NCBI GenBank assembly: GCA_021029095.1
Contig: JAJOHG010000005.1
Location: 1,178,001-1,242,000, forward strand
Reading direction: 5' to 3'
DNA length: 64,000 bases
Source of the DNA: Phellopilus nigrolimitatus
Taxonomy: Eukaryota; Basidiomycota; Agaricomycetes; Hymenochaetales; Hymenochaetaceae
The position numbers and the translations under genes are program-made. This document shows positions 58,741 to 64,000 of the stretch, one piece after another; the stretch's first letter is position 1, and every line of letters begins with the position of its first letter. The notes beneath the pieces were generated by a model. The model was not told the origin of the DNA. It did no database searches and saw only the letters and a program-made list of their open reading frames with translations.

Positions 58741-59961
58741 GATGTTCTTTGCCATCACCGCCGTACTCGCCCTCACATCGCTCGCCGCCATCCCCGCTCG
58801 CGCCGCCACATTTAATGTCACCGTCGGTGGGCCAGGTGTACTGCGGTATGACCCGGAGTCTGTGGTACGTCCTGACTTTACCTCGCCATTAAATAAATAT
58901 GCTGATTTTGTTCCTCGCTTTTAATTAAGAACGCTAACGTTGGGGACACAATTATCTTCACATTTAAGCAAAAGAACCACACCGTCACCCAGTCTAGCTT
59001 TGGCGCACCATGCGCTTTTTCTCCTGGTGGATTTGACTCCGGATTGTTCGTAGCGTCTTATTCTTATACGATTTTCTGAACACTCCACTTACCCGCGCTT
59101 CAACTTTCTTTTAGCCGTCCGGTAGCTGATAACGCCACCGAAGGTTTCCCCACTTCTGTGTTAACGGTCGAAAATACGAACCCGGTCTGGGTTTATTGCA
59201 AACAGACAGGTCATTGCCAGCAGGGCATGGTCTTCGCTGTCAACCCAGGCGACAAGTTCGCCGCCTTCCAGGCTGCCGCAAACGCCAGCGGTGCCGCTAA
59301 TACGACTTCCTCTGCCGCGGCTACCTCCACGCCCTCTGTCGTGACGGTTACGGCGACCGTCACCGCCAACGGCGGCAGCGTCGTCACCACGACATACGGC
59401 TCGTACCCCGGTTCCGCGCAGCCGACAAGCGCACAGCCGGTCAACCACCAGGTCGTCGTCGGCGGCGTGAATAAACTCACATTCGACCCCGCGAACATCA
59501 CCGCGCAGCCGGGCGACACGATCTCCTTCCAGTTCATGGTGAAGAACCACACCGTGACGCAGTCGAGCTTCGCCGCGCCGTGCCGCGCGCTGTCCGCGAC
59601 GTCCGCGTCCGGGCAGACCGGCTTCGACTCCGGCTTCATGCCCGTCGCGGCGAACGCCACGAGCTTCCCGACCTTCACGGTCACCGTCAACGACACGACG
59701 CCGGTCTGGGCATACTGCCGCCAGGCGGGACACTGTGGGCAAGGCATGGTGTTCGCCGTGAACGCAATCGAGAGCGGACCGAACAATTTCGGGGCCTTCC
59801 AGGCACTCGCGAGGCAGCTCAACGGCACGTCAGCGTCCTCGACTGCGACGTCATCCGGCTCTTCCTCTACAAACACCTCCGCAGCGATGTCAGCATATGC
59901 CAGTCGTAGTGCCGGCGTTGCACTCGTCCTTGCTGGTCTCGTCTTCGGACTTCTCATGTGA
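58741..59961 (+). CDS. GPI-anchored double cupredoxin (serine-rich extracellular protein)
   Basis: This is a secreted blue-copper-fold protein of the fungal cell surface. A signal peptide (MMFFAITAVLALTSLAAIPA) starts at 58741. Domain 1 runs over three exons: FNVTVGGPGVLRYDPESV, NANVGDTIIFTFKQKNHTVT, then PVADNATEGFPTSVLTVENT and WVYCKQTGHCQQGMVFAVN. A Ser/Thr/Ala linker (TATVTANGGSVVTTTYGSY) leads to domain 2 with VGGVNKLTFDPANITAQPGD, FMVKNHTVTQSSFAAPCRAL and VWAYCRQAGHCGQGMVFAVN. Each domain keeps the His (NHTV), Cys, His and Met expected of a type 1 copper site. The tail SSGSSSTNTSAAMSAYASRS plus a hydrophobic end (ALVLAGLVFGLLM) predicts a GPI anchor. Introns follow PESV and the GLFVA segment. 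A role in copper or redox handling is inferred only. Confidence 0.9.
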
Positions 59962-60978
59962 TCAGTTAATTTTCCTTCGTTCAGCTTCCTTTTCCTCTGG
60001 GATTTGGACTCTATTTGGTGTACCTAATGGGCTGTCGATATGCTGCTGGTTTATTATCTCCTTGTTTGCCATACTCGTGTTTTCATAATGTTTGCTTATC
60101 TTTATTGATAGATCAGTTTGTCTGTAGCGCTACGCATCTTTGGCATGATCGAACCCGAGTTTATTTGCTTGCTTGAAACGTTCGAAAGCTCAATCATATT
60201 GTCTGCTTTTTCGGCATTCACAATATTGTGCTCTTGAACTGCTCCACAAATCTTTCAAATCTTCTTGTTAGATGGGACACACATCATTTGAAAGTCCAAT
60301 TAGGGATTCCACACATCTCTATCAATATCTCAATAATTATGGTCATCATTCAACTTCAGACAACTGACCTGATTAAACCTGCAAAGCAGCTCCGTACATG
60401 CTCGTTGCAAAAGACGAAAAGCTCTGGAGAAGGGCGAAGGGATGCCATGAAAGTCGATCAGCATAGCGACGTCAAGACGAACAGATCTGGATACAGAGCA
60501 AGGTGAGAAGATGATCAGCTACACATCAAAGTCTGAGATTTCGTGAAACAAAAGAAGAGCTGCGAACCTTGTATATTACCGCACATGAACTGTATCTTGA
60601 ACAACTTACCGGTCTCGATGCGAGCACTGGAGGCAAGACTTTCGAACATCACGTAACATTGGTAAACTAGAGATGCTGTTTCCGACTGTGCCCATTGCCC
60701 ATCTCATTCATCATGATAGCAAGGCTTGAGAGTATAACGCTGCATTCAGATGTCTTTCAGCGTTCAAAGGACGTTTCCTCTGCGCATACACGTCGATCAT
60801 ATGATCAACGTTGCCCCTTCGAGAAGCCGTTGCGGCTTCCCTCAGTATCAGTATCGAGGTATCTACAGGTTGAGCAAGTGCTGGAGCTTTTTCACGCGGT
60901 ACACACTCGTATAAAGCTCGGGGAATTACAGGTTCTGAACTCAAGATTCAAAGCACAAGCGTTATTTATTGAACACAA
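59962..60978. other. Intergenic between convergent genes
   Basis: About 1 kb, AT-rich, with no gene seen. Small frames on both strands lack motifs. A GGTTCGATC word on the minus strand near 60150 prompted a tRNA check, but no matching acceptor or anticodon arms were found. Confidence 0.45.
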
Positions 60979-62127
60979 TCAGCTGAGCCAAGTCACCCAA
61001 TCGTCAGACTTGCGCAGGACAGCATTAGTGAGCTCTCTCGCGATTACTCTGTCTGTTTGCTCCGAAGGATGTAGCTCATCGTACCTACACCGGAGAACAA
61101 GTCAATGTCATGAGAAAGAAAGCAAAAACAATTGAGATACTTGCCATAAGTAACTGTCGACATCCGTGCCCTTCGCTGTCGTACAATTCCCTGGGTCAGT
61201 TACACTCTCGTTGACCTGGAAAATACAGGAGTTTATGGGTGTTGTTACGCTCAGAGGTACCGTGCCGTTCAGATATTTGTCGGGGCGAGCAATTATGTCG
61301 AGAAAGAGTGAATGTGAGTCGAATAAGCCTAGGTAAATCTTAGCATTAGCTGCTTAAGGAAAAAAGAGAAATGATAATTCACCGATGTGGGCCCCTGAAA
61401 GGGAGGAAGCGACATCCCGGAGCATCAGCCTCGCCAACGCATTCCCGGCGGTCGTCAACTCGGTCATAAAGAGGCTCCATTCTGTCGCGTTGTGCGGATA
61501 GGTCCAATAGCGATTCGGGTACGTGACATTGGAGTATAGAATAGTGTTCTCCAGAGGAATCATCTGGTTGAAAAACAGTTTCAGTGGATTTGTTCTTTCC
61601 GCGGACATGCAAACCCTGCTCACGTTCTGAAAGAGGAAATTCCTCGCTCCCGTCTCGTACAAATATTTAACCCAGCTCACCGCACAGCTAACAGTGTCGA
61701 CAATTGTGACGCCCGCCGTTTGGTCACCAGTAAGCAGAGCGGCCACCCCGACGTCGTTAGTGCCGATCCACAATGTGTATATCGTCTCGTCCGGCTTGAG
61801 ATTCAAGGTGCCATTCTGCAGCTCTGTGACGTACAGTGGGAGCTGGCTCTCGAAGACAGACGGGAATGGCCTGCTCGTCAGATTGTTCGAGCAAGTTGCC
61901 CCGGAACGCGCAAACGGGAAAAGACCGAAGTCCCCGTACTCAGCTGCATACACGGGCCAGGCAACACCGGCGTCTCCGGGGCTGGCGATATCTGTGTAGG
62001 AGTCTCCGAACGTTACCAGGTTTTTGAACTGATTAGGCTTCGGACCGAGATCTGACACGGCGGCCTCTGTGCAGCCACAGAGCAAACCAAGGATGAGGAG
62101 TAGTCTGAGGATAGACGGGAATTCCAT
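60979..62127 (-). CDS. Secreted GDSL esterase, CE16-like
   Basis: This SGNH-fold acetylesterase/lipase probably acts on carbohydrate acetyl groups outside the cell. The start MEFPSILRLLLILGLLCGCT (62127) is a signal peptide. Block I is LVTFGDSYTDIASPGD with the nucleophile Ser. WPVYAAEYGDFGLFPFARSG supplies the block II Gly region. TLWIGTNDVGVAALLTGDQT is block III with the oxyanion Asn. After an intron near 61335-61383 comes LFDSHSLFLDIIARPDKYLN, and the last intron (near 61080-61145) precedes YDELHPSEQTDRVIARELTN, which holds the catalytic Asp-x-x-His. It stops at 60979-60981. Several NxT sites (NNLTS, QNGTL, QNVS, YSNVT) fit secretion. The region upstream of 62127 is in frame to 62175 but has no ATG. 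Confidence 0.9.
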
Positions 62128-63032
62128 GACGGCTTTAACAGTTGCAACAGGACCGTCCAATGCAGGGATGAGCAACTTCCAGCAAAAGCCGAGCAGTTAA
62201 AGACACCCTTTTAATAGACACCAGAGATGCGCAGAACATCGAGTCGACGGACCGAGCGCTGTAAGCAATCATGAAGAAATGTATCTTGTGACTCATAGCA
62301 AATCGAGAACCGGGTTCGGCGGCTCAAGATCTTCCTACGAGATGTGCTATTCGTTCCTCGAATGGACGGACAAGCGTTTCCGCAGACGTACTCGGATGAC
62401 ATGTTGGTCGTGATCGCGTGACACAGATCATGAGAACCTCAATCTCACGTGGCTCTCTGTGGCTCGGCACGCCTTAGCAAATACGGCATAGCAGTGATAA
62501 AATGAAGCACCCGATAATTCATATCAAAACAACTTCAGTCATGCTAACTTGTAAGAGTAGCAAGTGCATAGAAATAGATAGCCGCTGCACAGTGTAGGGT
62601 GATTCGAGCTTGCCATGTCTAATTTTCTACGACCCCACCTAATAGCATCAAATTTGATTTATTCAGAGCAGGTGTAGGAACAAAGGGCCTCGGACTTCCC
62701 TCGTCTTGCGATCGAATATATCGAACACCCGCCTTCTGGCACTATCCAAAGGCAATCGAATTTCGGGCACTTTTATTCGGGCAGAAAGTGTATACGCGAG
62801 ACGCAAATGGCTGTTGAAATGTCTTACGAAGCAGGTTTGAGGGATGTCTAAACACCGTAACGTCGACATTGCGTATAGAAAATAACTTGATACACTCCAA
62901 AAAGTGCATTGTTATCTTTTCGTGGTCCTAGCCTCTGAACCAAAGATAGTCAGTCACCCCATTCAAGTCGAAAAGTAGCGCTTATACATAAAACATAATA
63001 GTGTAACATCACTGCAGCATGCAACAAGAGGC
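62128..63032. other. Intergenic
   Basis: About 900 bases between two minus-strand genes. No gene is seen; the small minus-strand frames at 62211-62402 and 62663-62869 have no recognisable motif. Confidence 0.4.
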
Positions 63033-64000
63033 TCAGGTCGACAACTCGTCCTCGCTCTCTGAGTCGGCGACAACTAGCACTTCTTCCACGATTGGGGACT
63101 CGGGTGGCTCGAGATTTTCCAAAACACTTTGATCTGCGTCCTTGCTTGCCCCTGGAGATAGAGATTCTGGAGCGCTAGCATCCCGTGGAATATGACCAAG
63201 CTCGGAGCTCCGCGACTCCTTTTTCTCCACCCGCCCTGAATTCGCTCTGACCGCTTCGATGTGTTTCTTGAAGTCCGAGCTATTTGCTTTCTACATCCCA
63301 GGAGCATATGTAAAGAGCGGATATCAGTTTTTCAAGAACGCTTATGAGATACAGAGGAGTAGAAACGCACCAGGTAGGTGCGTGCGTCGTTCACGGTAGA
63401 CTTTTTCACATATATGCCCTCCTCCCATTTGCGCAGTTCTCTTCGAAGCTCGGGAACTGATCTGCGTTGACTACTAATACGATCGAGATTCGCGTTGAAT
63501 AACAGTACATAGCTGTAGAAACAATCGGAAACGTTTATTGAAGAAATGAATAAATTATGGGTTCAACGGGAAGAGGTAAGCGGAAACGCACTGGCTATGT
63601 CGCGCTATTAGTTGTTCTTTTGAGCCTGTAGTCGGGAGTCCTTGCTCGAAAAGCATATCGCGAATCTTCTTGTCTCTCAGAACGGAGTAAGAGGGCTTTG
63701 CAAGACGTTCGACACTGTCGTCGATAAGCTCCGAAGGTGATCTGGGAGTTAATTCAGGGGAAAACAACTTCAGAAATGCAGAACGAAGATATCCCAATTG
63801 AATGAGAACACGAGAATATGCACCTTTGTCGCGACTCCTTCCCCTTCCACTTGGCTCGTGATCCGGGTTTCGAGGTCGACATCGAGGACCCATTGAACAT
63901 GCTGTCCCACGCGTTTTTTGTATCTGTGCGTTTACGCGTTGTCCGGTGTGCGTTGGCCCTGATTAGGAAAGAGGTGCAACCGCTCTCGATATGCGCGTTG
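63033..64000 (-). CDS. RAD18: DNA-damage E3 ubiquitin ligase RAD18, C-terminal part
   Basis: Rad18 pairs with Rad6 to monoubiquitinate PCNA at stalled forks. Only the C-terminal two thirds is in the window; the RING domain lies beyond 64000. The frame entering from the edge reads NAHIESGCTSFLIRANAHRT, the second half of the UBZ4 zinc finger (His and Cys ligands). After an intron near 63740-63830 comes SELIDDSVERLAKPSYSVLR. The SAP domain is DKKIRDMLFEQGLPTTGSKE plus QLIARHSQ. A further intron leads to LLFNANLDRISSQRRSVPEL, the Rad6-binding region, with RELRKWEEGIYVKKSTVNDA. The last exon has NSSDFKKHIEAVRANSGRVE and an acidic tail ending DSESEDELST at 63033. Confidence 0.88.

Noticed and set aside
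60101..60200. Possible tRNA on the minus strand (GGTTCGATC word)
   Set aside because: No A box, anticodon arm or pairing acceptor stem could be drawn around it.

Overview
The window reads as nuclear DNA of a filamentous basidiomycete, most likely an Agaricomycete. Evidence: protein genes on both strands are broken by many short GT...AG introns (roughly 50-90 bp), coding regions are GC-rich, promoters are CT-rich, and several families are typical of mushroom-forming fungi (GH5_7-like and CE16-like secreted proteins, PNGase A, DUF7330, T5orf172, serine-rich cupredoxins). I found no rRNA, tRNA, CRISPR array or intact transposon. Exon joins were read by eye, so gene limits are good but some splice sites are approximate.

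Layout, left to right. 1-1.9 kb: largely empty apart from a candidate six-cysteine micropeptide. 1.9-5.4 kb (-): RAD3/XPD helicase of TFIIH. 6-10.6 kb (+): a tandem pair of FAD-dependent monooxygenases. 10.8-14.4 kb (-): fructose-1,6-bisphosphatase and a C2H2 zinc-finger regulator. 15.5-19.5 kb (+): a long-tailed Pmp3/SNA proteolipid and a secreted PNGase A. 20.2-26.6 kb: C1-tetrahydrofolate synthase (-), mitochondrial GrpE/Mge1 (+) and mitochondrial Phe-tRNA synthetase (-). 27.3-33.9 kb: a 5.6 kb block between two ~530 bp inverted repeat copies; it holds a GH5_7 mannanase-like protein without its catalytic glutamates (-) and an alanine-rich TPR membrane protein (+). 33.9-38.2 kb: two unassigned proteins. 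38.8-43.3 kb: a 5'-short RWD/DUF1115-like gene (-), a frame-disrupted F-box gene (-) and DCN1 (+). 43.7-50.8 kb (-): an unknown type II membrane protein, the large NOT4 E3 ligase and PDCD5. 51.4-58.1 kb: an unassigned terminal exon (-), DUF7330 (+), LCP5/neuroguidin (-), and a T5orf172 gene (+) carrying an apparent frameshift. 58.7-62.1 kb: a double cupredoxin GPI protein (+) and a GDSL esterase (-). 63-64 kb (-): the C-terminal part of RAD18, cut by the window edge.

Most genes are independent housekeeping loci. Loose themes are DNA repair (RAD3, RAD18), ubiquitin/NEDD8 ligases (DCN1, NOT4, F-box, RAD18), mitochondrial function (Mge1, PheRS, the TPR protein) and secreted or cell-wall proteins. 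I see no metabolic cluster. The observations most worth following are the inverted repeat block, the catalytically empty GH5_7-like protein, the frameshifts in the T5orf172 and F-box genes, and the Cys-rich micropeptide.
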